Origin: CAZMRW01 sp964568805
Lineage (GTDB): Bacteria; Pseudomonadota; Gammaproteobacteria; Methylococcales; Methylomonadaceae
DNA: 64,000 nt
Assembly (NCBI GenBank): GCA_964568805.1
Contig: CAZMRW010000011.1
Coordinates: 4,277 to 68,276 of the forward strand
Direction: 5' to 3'
The notes beneath the pieces are model-generated. The model did no database searches, was not told the origin of the DNA, and saw nothing but the letters and a program-made list of their open reading frames with translations. A program made the translations under genes and the position numbers. This document shows, piece after piece, positions 55,418-64,000 of the stretch. The stretch's first letter is position 1. Every line of letters begins with the position of its first letter.

Positions 55418-55756
55418 TTAATCCCATTCCAGAATTTTCCACATATTGATATTGCTGCCTCGCTCGAGATCGCTTCCGCGCACATCCATGCTGCCGTCGC
55501 CATCGGTATCGATGAAATAATAGGGAGGGCCGATATCGGGTATGACTTTAACCATATAGAGTTTGCCGCTTCTGCGATATTCCTGTATCGTGCTTTTACC
55601 CTTACGGATAATAGTAATATCAGGCTCAAGATTTTCTCCGCTCTCGACCGGTAAGGGCGGTTCCGGAGCCTCGGGCACCGGATCCAGCCTGGGCGGTTTG
55701 TCATCTATCGCATAGGCCGGGAAGGCGAGAGCACACAAAACGATAAAACGGCGCAT
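55418..55756 (-). CDS. DUF2782 exported protein
   Basis: The 112-residue precursor has a signal peptide (MRRFIVLCALAFPAYA) and a proline-rich linker followed by DITIIRKGKSTIQEYRRSGKLYMVKVIP and IGPPYYFIDTDGDG, the DUF2782 signature. The family is found mainly in gammaproteobacteria, with no known function. Confidence 0.85.
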   Translation of the reverse strand: MRRFIVLCALAFPAYAIDDKPPRLDPVPEAPEPPLPVESGENLEPDITIIRKGKSTIQEYRRSGKLYMVKVIPDIGPPYYFIDTDGDGSMDVRGSDLERGSNINMWKILEWD

Positions 55757-56000
55757 TATTTTTCCTGTAGAAAACGTATTGGATTATCTTATTACAGTTT
55801 ACGACCCTTTGCTTAATTAAAAGATCCAAAAACTGGTGTCGAGTCGATTTTAAACTGTGCCGTTTTCAGTTGAATGGTCAATTCTTGAAAAAATCGGGCG
55901 GGCTCATCGGACTTGTTCAGCATGAGATCGAGAAAAAAGAGAATTTGGAAGGGGCTTCCTGCTGTGGCCCGGTTTATTCGCTTAAAACAAACCGATGCAG

Positions 56001-56039
56001 AAAAACCGGCTGAATCGATGAAAAAAGCAGCCGGTTTTT
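56001..56039 (-). terminator. Rho-independent terminator of thiC
   Basis: AAAAACCGGCTG (56001-56012) and CAGCCGGTTTTT (56028-56039) are perfect 12-bp inverted repeats with a 15-nt loop. Read on the minus strand the stem ends in a T tract, so it can terminate thiC; the symmetry lets it work on both strands. Confidence 0.85.
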
Positions 56040-56055
56040 AATTCAGGGACTTTAA

Positions 56056-57924
56056 TTAAACTTTATGGTAAATATCGGCGCCTTCTTCAAGAAATTGTCT
56101 GGATTTTTCATCCATGCCTTTTAACAGGGCTTCTTCTTCCTTGATGCCTTTTGCCGCCGCATAATCGCGCACATCCTGGCTGATTTTCATCGAGCAGAAA
56201 TGGGGGCCGCACATTGAGCAGAAATGGGCGATTTTTGCCGACTCTTTCGGCAAAGTTTCGTCGTGAAACTCGCGCGCTTTCTCGGGATCGAGGCCGATAT
56301 TGAACTGATCTTCCCAGCGGAATTCGAAACGCGCCTTGGACATTGCGTTGTCGCGCGCCTGGGCGCCGGGATGGCCTTTGGCCAGATCGGCCGCATGGGC
56401 GGCGATTTTATAGGTGACAATGCCTTCACGGACATCCTGCTTGTTGGGCAGACCCAGATGCTCTTTCTGAGTAACGTAACAGAGCATCGCGCAGCCGTAC
56501 CAGCCGATATTGGCGGCGCCGATGGCTGACGTAATATGGTCGTAACCGGGGGCGATATCGGTCGTCAGAGGGCCCAGCGTATAAAAGGGCGCTTCGCCGC
56601 ACTCTTCCAGCTGTTTTTCCATATTGACCTTGATCATGTGCAAAGGTACATGGCCCGGGCCTTCGATCATCGTTTGCACGTCGTGCTTCCAGGCAATTTT
56701 GGTGAGCTCGCCCAGGGTTTCCAGTTCGCCGAATTGCGCCGCATCGTTGGCGTCGTAGATCGAACCCGGACGCAGGCCGTCGCCTAGGGAGAAAGACACG
56801 TCATAGGCTTTCATGATTTCGCAAATTTCTTCAAAATGCGTGTATAAAAAGCTTTCGGTATGATGCGCCAGGCACCATTTCGCCATAATCGAGCCGCCGC
56901 GGGAGACGATGCCGGTCATGCGTTTAGCCGTCAGAGGGACATGATGGAGGCGGACGCCGGCATGGATCGTGAAGTAATCGACGCCCTGTTCGGCCTGTTC
57001 AATCAAGGTGTCGCGGTAAATTTCCCAGGTCAGTTCCTCGGCCTTGCCGTTCACTTTTTCCAGGGCCTGATAGATCGGCACCGTACCGATGGGCACCGGT
57101 GAATTACGCAAAATCCATTCACGGGTCTCGTGGATATTTTTGCCGGTGGACAAATCCATAATGGTGTCGCCGCCCCAGCGTATGCCCCAGAGCATTTTTT
57201 CGACTTCTTCGTCAATTGATGAGGTGACCGCCGAGTTGCCCAGGTTGCCGTTGATTTTGACCAGAAAGTTACGGCCGATAATCATGGGTTCCAGTTCAGG
57301 ATGATTGATGTTGGCCGGGATGATCGCGCGGCCTCTCGCAACTTCACTGCGTACAAACTCCGGGGTGATGACGGCCGGAATGTCCGCTCCGAAAGACTGG
57401 CCGGGATGCTGATCTTTCCATAACTCGCGCATTTCTTCCATTTTTTGGTTTTCGCGAATCGCGATAAATTCCATTTCCGGAGTGATGATGCCCTTGCGGG
57501 CATAATGCATCTGGGTGACGTTCGCTCCTGCAATGGCTCGGCGAGGGGGGCGTATATGCTCGAAACGCAGGTTTGCGGTGGCGGGATCGTGCAGACGCTG
57601 ACGGCCGTATTCGGAGCTCGGTCCCGGCAATGCTTCGGTGTCGTTCCTTTCGGCTATCCAGGTTGAGCGAATCGAATGCAGGCCTTTTTTTAAATCGACT
57701 GCAACATTCGGATCGGTGTAAACGCCGGACGTATCATAGACATAAAGAGGGGGATTTTTTTCGGCGCCAAAGTGCGCGGGCGTATCGGACAAGGTAATTT
57801 TGCGCATGGGGACCCGTATGTCAGGCCGGCTGCCTTGTACATATATTTTTTCCGAGGCGGGATAGGAGTCGATTTTTACGCTACTGACAGCGCTTGCAGT
57901 AACATCTTTAAGAACAGCGCTCAT
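56056..57924 (-). CDS. thiC: Phosphomethylpyrimidine synthase ThiC
   Basis: ThiC rearranges AIR to hydroxymethylpyrimidine phosphate for thiamine synthesis using radical SAM chemistry with a C-terminal cluster. The C-terminal CSMCGPHFC motif (CX2CX4C) holds the 4Fe-4S cluster. The 622-residue length and segments PVPIGTVPIYQAL and RGGSIMAKWCLAHH match. The start at 57924 follows GGAG (in TCTGGAGAAAAGC). A TPP riboswitch lies directly upstream. Confidence 0.96.
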   Translation of the reverse strand: MSAVLKDVTASAVSSVKIDSYPASEKIYVQGSRPDIRVPMRKITLSDTPAHFGAEKNPPLYVYDTSGVYTDPNVAVDLKKGLHSIRSTWIAERNDTEALPGPSSEYGRQRLHDPATANLRFEHIRPPRRAIAGANVTQMHYARKGIITPEMEFIAIRENQKMEEMRELWKDQHPGQSFGADIPAVITPEFVRSEVARGRAIIPANINHPELEPMIIGRNFLVKINGNLGNSAVTSSIDEEVEKMLWGIRWGGDTIMDLSTGKNIHETREWILRNSPVPIGTVPIYQALEKVNGKAEELTWEIYRDTLIEQAEQGVDYFTIHAGVRLHHVPLTAKRMTGIVSRGGSIMAKWCLAHHTESFLYTHFEEICEIMKAYDVSFSLGDGLRPGSIYDANDAAQFGELETLGELTKIAWKHDVQTMIEGPGHVPLHMIKVNMEKQLEECGEAPFYTLGPLTTDIAPGYDHITSAIGAANIGWYGCAMLCYVTQKEHLGLPNKQDVREGIVTYKIAAHAADLAKGHPGAQARDNAMSKARFEFRWEDQFNIGLDPEKAREFHDETLPKESAKIAHFCSMCGPHFCSMKISQDVRDYAAAKGIKEEEALLKGMDEKSRQFLEEGADIYHKV

Positions 57925-58487
57925 GCTTTTCTCCAGAAACAACAAAAACAAGGCGCGGGGAAGTCGGGCTTTCCTACGCCGGTATTAACCGGAATCAGGT
58001 TCAAAGGGTTTCTCTCAGCCTCTTGTTTAACAATGGGCACCCCTAGCCTTACGGATTTTAACTAAGTTAAAGGAATTTAATTCAGATTGCAAGATAATGA
58101 AGCGATTTATTGCGCACCGAATCCTTATGCTTTCAAGAGTTTTGACGGATTAAAGAGTGTTAAATCGGGACTGTCATCATAAAACCGATTGGCTGCATCC
58201 GTATGATATATTCGGTATCTGATTTCAGGTTCCTGTTTCGATGCATTCACATGCAAAAATGGCTTTACAGTTGTCCGATTTAAAGAAACTAATTCCTGTT
58301 AGGCGAGGTCGGTCAAGCGTAGCAGAGAACAAATCGGGTAGGGGACTTTCAAGACAAAGTTTGATTGCTTTTGACGCTAAGGTCCCAAATTCCTTACCAA
58401 ATAATGAAAGAATTAGCGCTCAAAAAATGATTTTTTTTATTATCAATGATAGAATCAAATCACCGACTGATTTAGCAGAATGAACGG
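57925..58487. other. Intergenic region between thiC and minC
   Basis: The 563-bp stretch holds the TPP riboswitch (57968-58048) and then about 440 bp with no recognised gene. An 80-residue reading frame (58241-58483) has no recognisable domain. This segment must contain the divergent thiC and minC promoters; none is clear enough to name. Confidence 0.5.
57968..58048 (-). promoter_or_regulatory. TPP (THI-box) riboswitch upstream of thiC
   Basis: On the minus strand the conserved THI-box elements occur in order: GGGGTGCC (58043-58036), CTGAGA (58018-58013) and ACCTGAT (58000-57994), ending with GCGTAGGAAAGCC (57980-57968). Thiamine pyrophosphate binding represses thiC expression in this class. 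The ATG begins 44 nt downstream. Confidence 0.95.
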
Positions 58488-59225
58488 ATGGCTACAGACA
58501 CACAGAAAGCCCCTTATCACCCGCCCGCACTGGAATTCAAGAGCAGTACTTTTTCCGTACCGGTTTTAGTAATATCCAGCAATGATCTATTGATTATCGA
58601 ACAGCAGCTTCAGGAAAAAATCAGTTTGGCGCCGGAGTTTTTTAAGCATTCGCCCCTGGTGCTGGATGTGCAGGAACTGAATAAGCAGTCGCTCGACATC
58701 GATATACCGGGACTGATAACACTCGTCAGGGAACTAGGTTTGTTGCCGATCGGTATTCGCGGAGGGGATGCCAGGCAAAATCAACAGGCAATTACCCTGG
58801 GCATTCCTGTGCACTCGATCCATGGCGGCAGTTCCACAGCCGAGGCAAATAAGACCAAGACGATTGCGACCGCGCCCGAGCCGGCAAGTAAAGACGATGT
58901 TTCGGCAACCACGCTGATTACCCAGCCGATTCGATCCGGTCAACGGGTGTATGCTCATGGCGACCTGATTATATTGGCTCAAGTCAGTTCGGGTACTGAA
59001 ATTATGGCCGAAGGCAATATCCATGTTTATTCAACATTAAGAGGACGTGCTTTGGCCGGAGTTCAAGGCAATACCAACGCGCGAATTTTTTGTTCCGATT
59101 TACAGGCAGAGCTGATTTCAATTGCCGGAATCTATAAAATCAGCGAAGATTTGAACGACAATATGCGAAATAAACCGGTACAGGTTTATCTGCAAGACAA
59201 TAACTTGATCGTTAAAGATATTTAA
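58488..59225 (+). CDS. minC: Septum site-determining protein MinC
   Basis: MinC inhibits FtsZ assembly away from midcell. The 245-residue protein has an N-terminal FtsZ-binding domain and the C-terminal beta-helix domain with RSGQRVYAHGDLIILAQVSSG and AEGNIHVYSTLRGRALAG. Between the two is an acidic/Ser-Thr linker. minD follows 29 bp downstream. Confidence 0.95.
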   Translation: MATDTQKAPYHPPALEFKSSTFSVPVLVISSNDLLIIEQQLQEKISLAPEFFKHSPLVLDVQELNKQSLDIDIPGLITLVRELGLLPIGIRGGDARQNQQAITLGIPVHSIHGGSSTAEANKTKTIATAPEPASKDDVSATTLITQPIRSGQRVYAHGDLIILAQVSSGTEIMAEGNIHVYSTLRGRALAGVQGNTNARIFCSDLQAELISIAGIYKISEDLNDNMRNKPVQVYLQDNNLIVKDI

Positions 59226-59254
59226 TTTGTTCCGTTTTTTTGGAGGAAAAGCAA

Positions 59255-60064
59255 TTGGCAAGAATTATAGTCGTCACATCCGGTAAAGGCGGTGTTGGCA
59301 AAACCACAACAAGTGCCGCCATTGCGATGGGGCTTGCAAAAAAAGGTCATAAAACAGCCGTCATCGATTTTGACGTTGGCCTGCGTAATCTGGATTTGAT
59401 CATGGGCTGCGAGCGCCGGGTTGTTTATGACATAATCAACGTCATTAATGGCGAAGCAACGCTTAACCAGGCACTGATTCGCGATAAGCATTGTAATCAA
59501 TTATATATTTTGCCTGCTTCGCAAACGCGTGACAAGGATTCACTCAATAAGGACGGAATCGGCAAGATACTGGAAGAATTATCCAAAGATTTTAAATATA
59601 TCGTCTGCGATTCCCCTGCTGGAATCGAAAAGGGTGCTCACCTTGCCATGTACTTTGCGGACGATGCTTTTGTGGTAACCAATCCGGAAGTATCATCGGT
59701 TAGAGACTCGGATCGCATGTTAGGTATTTTGTCGAGTAAATCGCGCCGGGCCGAGCAGAACCTTGAACCCATTAAAGAATATCTGTTGTTGACGCGCTAT
59801 TCGCCTGAACGCGTCAAGTTGGGCGAAATGTTGGGCGTTGACGACGTTCAGGAAATTTTATCGATGCATTTGCTGGGCGTTATTCCGGAATCAAAATCGG
59901 TATTAAATGCCTCCAACTCGGGCATCCCAGTCATCCTAGATGATAAAAGCGATGCCGGCCAAGCCTATGCCGATATCGTCGCCCGCTATTTAGGCGAAAA
60001 CAAGCCCCATCGATTCATTGATGAGAAGAAAGGATTCTTTGGGAAACTTTTCGGGGGCAAATAA
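59255..60064 (+). CDS. minD: Septum site-determining protein MinD
   Basis: The 269-residue ParA-type ATPase has the deviant Walker A VTSGKGGVGKTT near the N-terminus and a C-terminal amphipathic membrane-targeting helix (KKGFFGKLFGG). The start is TTG at 59255: a GGAGG ribosome binding site at 59242-59246 precedes it and gives MARIIVVTSGKGG, the family N-terminus. A longer frame from TTG 59240 begins before the ribosome binding site. The stop TAA overlaps the minE ATG by 1 nt. Confidence 0.94.
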   Translation: MARIIVVTSGKGGVGKTTTSAAIAMGLAKKGHKTAVIDFDVGLRNLDLIMGCERRVVYDIINVINGEATLNQALIRDKHCNQLYILPASQTRDKDSLNKDGIGKILEELSKDFKYIVCDSPAGIEKGAHLAMYFADDAFVVTNPEVSSVRDSDRMLGILSSKSRRAEQNLEPIKEYLLLTRYSPERVKLGEMLGVDDVQEILSMHLLGVIPESKSVLNASNSGIPVILDDKSDAGQAYADIVARYLGENKPHRFIDEKKGFFGKLFGGK

Positions 60065-60330
60065 TGAGCTTATTGGATTATTTTAGAACTTCAAAAGCAA
60101 GTTCGGCATCGGTAGCGAAGGAGCGGCTGCAAATTCTGGTTGCCCATGAAAGGTCTTCGCGGAATCAGCCTTCTTACCTTCCGCAATTGCAAAAAGAATT
60201 GCTGGAGGTGATACGGAAATATGTCAATGTCGAGCAGGACGCGATATCGTTTAATTTTGAACAGGATGATAATCAGGAAACACTGGAACTCAATATCGTC
60301 TTGCCGGAACATCATCCAAAGACCTCTTAA
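60064..60330 (+). CDS. minE: Cell division topological specificity factor MinE
   Basis: The 88-residue protein has an N-terminal MinD-binding, membrane-contact region (MSLLDYFRTSKASSASVAKERLQILVAHER) and a C-terminal dimerisation domain (ISFNFEQDDNQETLELNIVLP). With MinC and MinD it drives pole-to-pole oscillation. The ATG overlaps the last base of the minD stop. Confidence 0.96.
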   Translation: MSLLDYFRTSKASSASVAKERLQILVAHERSSRNQPSYLPQLQKELLEVIRKYVNVEQDAISFNFEQDDNQETLELNIVLPEHHPKTS

Positions 60331-60362
60331 CTTTCTTAAACAACAACTTAAAGGAAACTTAT

Positions 60363-60560
60363 ATGGCTCATACTATCGGTGAAGCTGCTGGTCAAATCTG
60401 GATGTATCTGGATAAAAACGGACCCGCCAGCGTAACAAAAATTACCAATGAAACCGGAATTAACAAGAACGATATTCAGCGCGCCATTGGCTGGCTGCTT
60501 AAAGAAGACAAGTTGTCAATTGACATGGTCGGTCGTGCTGAAACATTGTCATTGAAATAG
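60363..60560 (+). CDS. Small winged-helix protein (DUF2582-like)
   Basis: A 65-residue protein consisting of one winged helix-turn-helix: IGEAAGQIWMYLDKNGPASVTKI (helix 1-2), GINKNDIQRAIGWLLKEDKL (recognition helix) and a short wing. The pattern resembles DUF2582. It starts 32 bp after minE with AAAGGAAAC before ATG, so it may be transcribed with minCDE. Its target is unknown. Confidence 0.75.
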   Translation: MAHTIGEAAGQIWMYLDKNGPASVTKITNETGINKNDIQRAIGWLLKEDKLSIDMVGRAETLSLK

Positions 60561-60870
60561 GAATTCATGCAGCGCCAGGGGCTGCCCATTAAACCATACC
60601 TTTCCCTGGCCGCATACCTTCACACTGACGGGGCCAAATCCCGTCAGTTTTTCTTTTTACGCTTAACAAGCGCTGAATCAATCCATCGATAAGCTTATGA
60701 TCGACGGAGCAGTTAATCGAATGTTGGCGCCCTTTCTCCCTCTGCCCATCATCCCTGCTAAAATGGCTGTGCGGCTGCGATGATCTGATGATCATCGCAA
60801 TCTATAATTAAGAGACGTTGCCCGGCTGGTCGGCCGGCAGGTTTCGATTGATTTTTCAGGCTCAAAGATA
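60561..60870. other. Intergenic region between the winged-helix gene and tgpA
   Basis: The 310-bp stretch holds a rho-independent terminator (60624-60658) that separates the min operon from the transglutaminase gene. The rest shows nothing recognised apart from a weak GCCAGGG...CCCTGGC inverted pair (60574-60610). Confidence 0.6.
60624..60658 (+). terminator. Rho-independent terminator after minCDE and winged-helix gene
   Basis: ACTGACGGG and CCCGTCAGT form an 8-9-bp stem (60624-60648) around a short loop, followed by TTTTTCTTTTT. It lies about 64 bp after the small winged-helix gene stop. Confidence 0.9.
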
Positions 60871-62826
60871 ATGCTCCTTGACTCCCATAAAAACATTTTG
60901 ATTTTTTTGCTGTCTTCACTCGGGCTTATCGCATTGCCGCATATGAATCATCTCCCCTATGCGATTTTGTGCTTTTTTTACCTGATATTGCTCTGGCGAT
61001 TTTTAGGGATTTGGAAGCGTAACTGGCTGCCCAATTCACTTGCGACATTTGCGCTGACCTTATTGGGTTTGGTTCTGCTATATAACCAACATCAGGGCAT
61101 ACTGGGCCGGGACGCCGGAACCAATCTGATTATGATCGCCCTGGCGCTGAAATTAATGGAGATCAAAAAGGAGCGTGATCTTTATCTGATCGCCTACTTG
61201 GCCTTCATCGTCGCCGCATCCCTGTTTTTATATGAACAAAGCATACTGATGGCGGCTTATATATTGTTAGTCAGTTGTGTGCTGTTAGCGACGCTGGCAC
61301 TTATCAACAGCCAAGATGCAAAAATGTTGCAGGCGTTCAAAATGGCCGGAATGATCATTGTTCAGGCCATTCCGATAGCCGTCATAATATTTTTCCTGTT
61401 TCCCAGGGTAGAAGCGCCTAAATGGTTGTTGTTTAATTATAAAAACGATGTCAGATCAGGTTTAAGCGATTATATGGAGCCAGGTTCGATCAGCAACTTG
61501 GGCATGTCTGATCAGCTGGTTTTCAGGGTAAAATTTTCAGGTGCGGTTCCGCCGCCTCATCTTCGATATTGGCGCGGACCGGTGATGTCTTATACCGACG
61601 GCAAGCGATGGACGCAGATAAAAAGCCATTTCGATAAGAAACTCACATCCCGACCTGAGGTCAGCGGCCGGCCCTATCACTATAGGCTGTTATTGGAGCC
61701 GCAGGCCAAGAATTGGGTGTTTGCGATGGATATGCCGACAGAGTATTCCCTGCATTTAAGCCAAAATGCCAATTATCAATTGATTACTACCGAAAATCCG
61801 GAAAAACGGGCTGAATACAAAATCACCTCTTATCCCGATTTCAATACAGGCGTCATTACTCCGGACGGCTATCGAGAGGCGACCCAACTGCCGGCTAAAC
61901 CCTCATCGGGCATTAACCGGCTGGTCAAGCAACTGCACGGTTTTGATATGCCGCCCGAAGAGTTTATAAGAAATGTTTTTAAACATTTCAGGACGGAAAA
62001 TTTCCGCTACACATTGAGCCCGCCATTCCTGGGAAACGACCCGATTGAGAATTTTTTATTGAAAACCCGCTCCGGATATTGCAGTCATTATGCTTCCGCC
62101 TTCGTCTATTTGATGCGCGTGATGGACATTCCAGCGCGAGTCGTTACCGGTTATCAGGGCGGAGAAATAAACGATGTCGGCCGTTTTTTGGAAATAAGGC
62201 AAAAAGATGCCCACGCCTGGGCTGAAGTATGGTTGAAAAACAAAGGTTGGGTGCGGTTTGATCCGACGGCGGCCATCGCCCCCGAAAGAATCGAACAGAA
62301 TGTCGATATTGACCGGCTTGTGCTGGGTGGAGAGGTTAAGTTTGAAGCCGCCGGAGCCCATGCAAGAGCGGCATTCAATTTGTTAAGGCAGGCCAGACAG
62401 CTATGGGACAGCGCTGATTACAACTGGCAACGCTGGGTAATTAATTACAACAGCATTAACCAATTCAGATTCCTGTCGTCATTTGGAATCAATGATGTTA
62501 GAGCGATGGTTTATTGGATGACCGCAATAACAGCCGTGGTGACAGCCTTGCTCAGCGCGTTTTTATTTTTACAAATATCGAAACCGACGGACAAGGCGCT
62601 AGTGGTCTATAGCAGATTTTGCAAAAAGCTTGCAAAGAAAGGACTCAACAGAAATGCCGGCGAAGGGGCAAAGGATTTTGCAGAAAGAGCCAAAACCAGT
62701 CTGCCTGAGCATCGGACTGAGATAGACCGGATTACCGCCGTGTTTATCAAGCTCCGCTACGGCAGGGATCCGACCCGGGAAAACTTGCGACAACTATCCA
62801 GGCTGATTTCCTCATTCAGGATTTGA
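60871..62826 (+). CDS. TgpA-type transglutaminase-like membrane protein (DUF3488)
   Basis: A 651-residue protein with several N-terminal transmembrane helices (about 1-160), then a periplasmic transglutaminase-like domain with catalytic Cys404 (RSGYCSHYAS), His448 (DAHAWAEVW) and Asp464 (RFDPTAA), and a further membrane helix near residues 545-570 before a C-terminal cytoplasmic tail (DUF4129-like). Pseudomonas TgpA is essential and has transglutaminase activity. Its usual partners, a MoxR ATPase and a DUF58 protein, are not next to it here. Confidence 0.88.
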   Translation: MLLDSHKNILIFLLSSLGLIALPHMNHLPYAILCFFYLILLWRFLGIWKRNWLPNSLATFALTLLGLVLLYNQHQGILGRDAGTNLIMIALALKLMEIKKERDLYLIAYLAFIVAASLFLYEQSILMAAYILLVSCVLLATLALINSQDAKMLQAFKMAGMIIVQAIPIAVIIFFLFPRVEAPKWLLFNYKNDVRSGLSDYMEPGSISNLGMSDQLVFRVKFSGAVPPPHLRYWRGPVMSYTDGKRWTQIKSHFDKKLTSRPEVSGRPYHYRLLLEPQAKNWVFAMDMPTEYSLHLSQNANYQLITTENPEKRAEYKITSYPDFNTGVITPDGYREATQLPAKPSSGINRLVKQLHGFDMPPEEFIRNVFKHFRTENFRYTLSPPFLGNDPIENFLLKTRSGYCSHYASAFVYLMRVMDIPARVVTGYQGGEINDVGRFLEIRQKDAHAWAEVWLKNKGWVRFDPTAAIAPERIEQNVDIDRLVLGGEVKFEAAGAHARAAFNLLRQARQLWDSADYNWQRWVINYNSINQFRFLSSFGINDVRAMVYWMTAITAVVTALLSAFLFLQISKPTDKALVVYSRFCKKLAKKGLNRNAGEGAKDFAERAKTSLPEHRTEIDRITAVFIKLRYGRDPTRENLRQLSRLISSFRI

Positions 62827-62920
62827 ACCCCAAACCGGAGCCGGTTAGTTCCATGCGTTTTGGGCGGCCTGAATTACAAGCCACCTCTGAATCTTTAGCC
62901 CGTATTTTGTCCGTTTAGCT

Positions 62921-63991
62921 TCAGATGGGCAAGGAAGAAAATGCATCAAGGTCTTCGACGGCAGCGGCTGTTCGACGCAACAGTTCGAGATTGCTCTCCA
63001 AATCCATCATTTTCCCGACTGCAAGTGTGGCCAGCATGGCTTCGAAGGGATAGACGATATGAGCACGGTATCTTTGCAGCAGGCTGGACAAGTCGATGCC
63101 GGTGATGCCCTTATCGAAGAGAGTCTGGAAATAACTGGCGAGAAACTCAGGCTCGTGGAGCCGGCGGGTTTCGGGAGTAAGCGCGGTCGCTAAAAAGTAA
63201 GCGACATCGCTGATGCCTTCGCCAAGGCGGACTAACTGCCAATCGAGGAAGCCGGGATGGGATTGGTTCCAGAATAAATTACCAGGGTGGCAATCATGAT
63301 GAACGAGCGTTTGCGGTCCGGAGGACAGATGGCGCATAACGAGCCTGCGGTTGCGGGCATAGCGCATTGCGGGGGCGTGAAGGGCCTTGGGGACGAGGCT
63401 TTCCGCCTTGGCCAGGCCACGTTTAATCAAGGGAACCGCTAAAGCTGTGCCAAGGTTGTCTTCCAGACGCCGGACCGGGCCGGATAGCCAGTTATATTGA
63501 GGATCAAGATGCGCTTTATTCCAAAAATGGGCATGCAGATGAGCAAGTTGCTTGATAACCAAGGAAGCCTGTGCAGCAGTCAAGGCGTCACCGGAACACC
63601 CAGGACTTGCGCCAAATTCTGTTACATCGGTCAGAACCAGCGTCGTGTTCCATCCAAACCGGCTATAGGCTGCCAAAATAGTGGGTTGGCTGACCGGTAT
63701 AAACGGCGACACTTCATTATAGAAACGCACTTCCATATGGAGTAATCGTGGCAAGGCAGTAATCGATCTGGCACGCCAATTCAGGGAAGGAAGTTTAACG
63801 AACCAGCGCCGTGGCAGGTTTGCTGGGCCATCGTGATCAACACAGACGCGAACACGCGTTGTTGTTCCGATTTCGACGGAAACGATATCGATTCCGGAAA
63901 CTTTGGTGCCATCAGAATGTTTTTCAACGATGCGTTGAGCCCAGTCAACTGTCAATTCGGCAGGATGGCGGACGAGAAAATTTTCCTTCAT
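62921..63991 (-). CDS. Aminoglycoside-phosphotransferase-fold kinase
   Basis: A 356-residue protein of the APH/ecdysteroid-kinase-like fold. It shows LVLTDVTEFG (nucleotide segment), VHHDCHPGNLFWN (Brenner-type catalytic loop with Asp) and FLDWQLVRLGEGISDVAYFL (metal Asp). The C-terminal helix is complete to residue 356. Family members phosphorylate small hydroxyl substrates, but the substrate cannot be deduced here. The gene runs toward tgpA and is complete, starting 9 bp from the window edge. Confidence 0.82.
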   Translation of the reverse strand: MKENFLVRHPAELTVDWAQRIVEKHSDGTKVSGIDIVSVEIGTTTRVRVCVDHDGPANLPRRWFVKLPSLNWRARSITALPRLLHMEVRFYNEVSPFIPVSQPTILAAYSRFGWNTTLVLTDVTEFGASPGCSGDALTAAQASLVIKQLAHLHAHFWNKAHLDPQYNWLSGPVRRLEDNLGTALAVPLIKRGLAKAESLVPKALHAPAMRYARNRRLVMRHLSSGPQTLVHHDCHPGNLFWNQSHPGFLDWQLVRLGEGISDVAYFLATALTPETRRLHEPEFLASYFQTLFDKGITGIDLSSLLQRYRAHIVYPFEAMLATLAVGKMMDLESNLELLRRTAAAVEDLDAFSSLPI

Positions 63992-64000
63992 GGTAGTTAT

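Noticed and set aside
58241..58483. 80-residue plus-strand frame just before minC
   Set aside because: No domain recognised and weak ribosome binding site. It ends 4 bp before the minC ATG but looks like a chance frame.

Overview
The window looks like the chromosome of a gammaproteobacterium, most likely a methanotroph-type member of the Methylococcales. That placement is an inference from protein content and gene order, because no search could be run. Supporting signs are tig-clpP-clpX after a tRNA-Leu, lptM-lysA-dapF-DUF484-xerC, minCDE, prfB with its +1 frameshift upstream of lysS, ilvB-ilvH-ilvC, and gammaproteobacterial families such as RdgC, DarP, DUF2333 and DUF2782. No rRNA, CRISPR array, intact insertion sequence or prophage is visible.

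Layout. 0-5.3 kb: a glutamine amidotransferase, a DUF523/DUF1722 protein, an SDR protein, a 126-bp palindromic mini-element, a LprI-type secreted protein, a HAD phosphatase and an orphan membrane protein. 5.3-7.3 kb is a gene-poor accessory patch with an HEPN-like hypothetical protein and a zeta-like P-loop kinase whose stop overlaps a 59-residue partner gene. 7.3-17.4 kb: coaBC, radC, an orphan TIR-like protein, a uracil-DNA glycosylase family protein with xthA, purC, djlA, bamD, and rluD-pgeF-ZIP transporter. 17.5-22.5 kb: pgm, an L,D-transpeptidase followed by a Braun-type lipoprotein, rdgC, a hypoxanthine-DNA glycosylase and darP. 22.6-30.2 kb is almost all on the minus strand: DUF4389/DUF2333, the lptM-to-xerC operon, an ABC ATPase with a TOBE-like tail and a CysB-type regulator. 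30.2-36.6 kb: a leader-like mini-gene with a terminator, two tandem degenerate EAL proteins, a sterol-desaturase-family enzyme, selO and rbgA. 36.7-42.6 kb: yfbR, a DedA protein, a TIGR01777 epimerase, trmL and glgP. 43-51.6 kb: ilvBHC, a radical SAM protein, tRNA-Leu(UAG), tig, clpP and clpX. 51.6-64 kb: lysS, prfB, an inositol monophosphatase family protein, thiC with a TPP riboswitch, minCDE, a small winged-helix protein, a TgpA-type transglutaminase and an aminoglycoside-phosphotransferase-fold kinase.

Most genes are housekeeping: branched-chain amino acid, lysine, purine, CoA and thiamine synthesis, glycogen breakdown, protein quality control, cell division, envelope assembly and base-excision repair. 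The parts most worth a second look are the orphan TIR-like protein beside radC and repair genes, the zeta-kinase pair, the two EAL-like proteins that have lost catalytic residues, the L,D-transpeptidase next to a lipoprotein ending in lysine, the short peptide gene plus terminator upstream of the EAL pair, and several palindromic or tandem repeats that end or punctuate genes.

Start sites were moved inward from the longest reading frame where a ribosome binding site, a signal peptide or the family N-terminus argued for it. Motif positions were read by eye; family names rest on recognised motifs and were not checked against databases.
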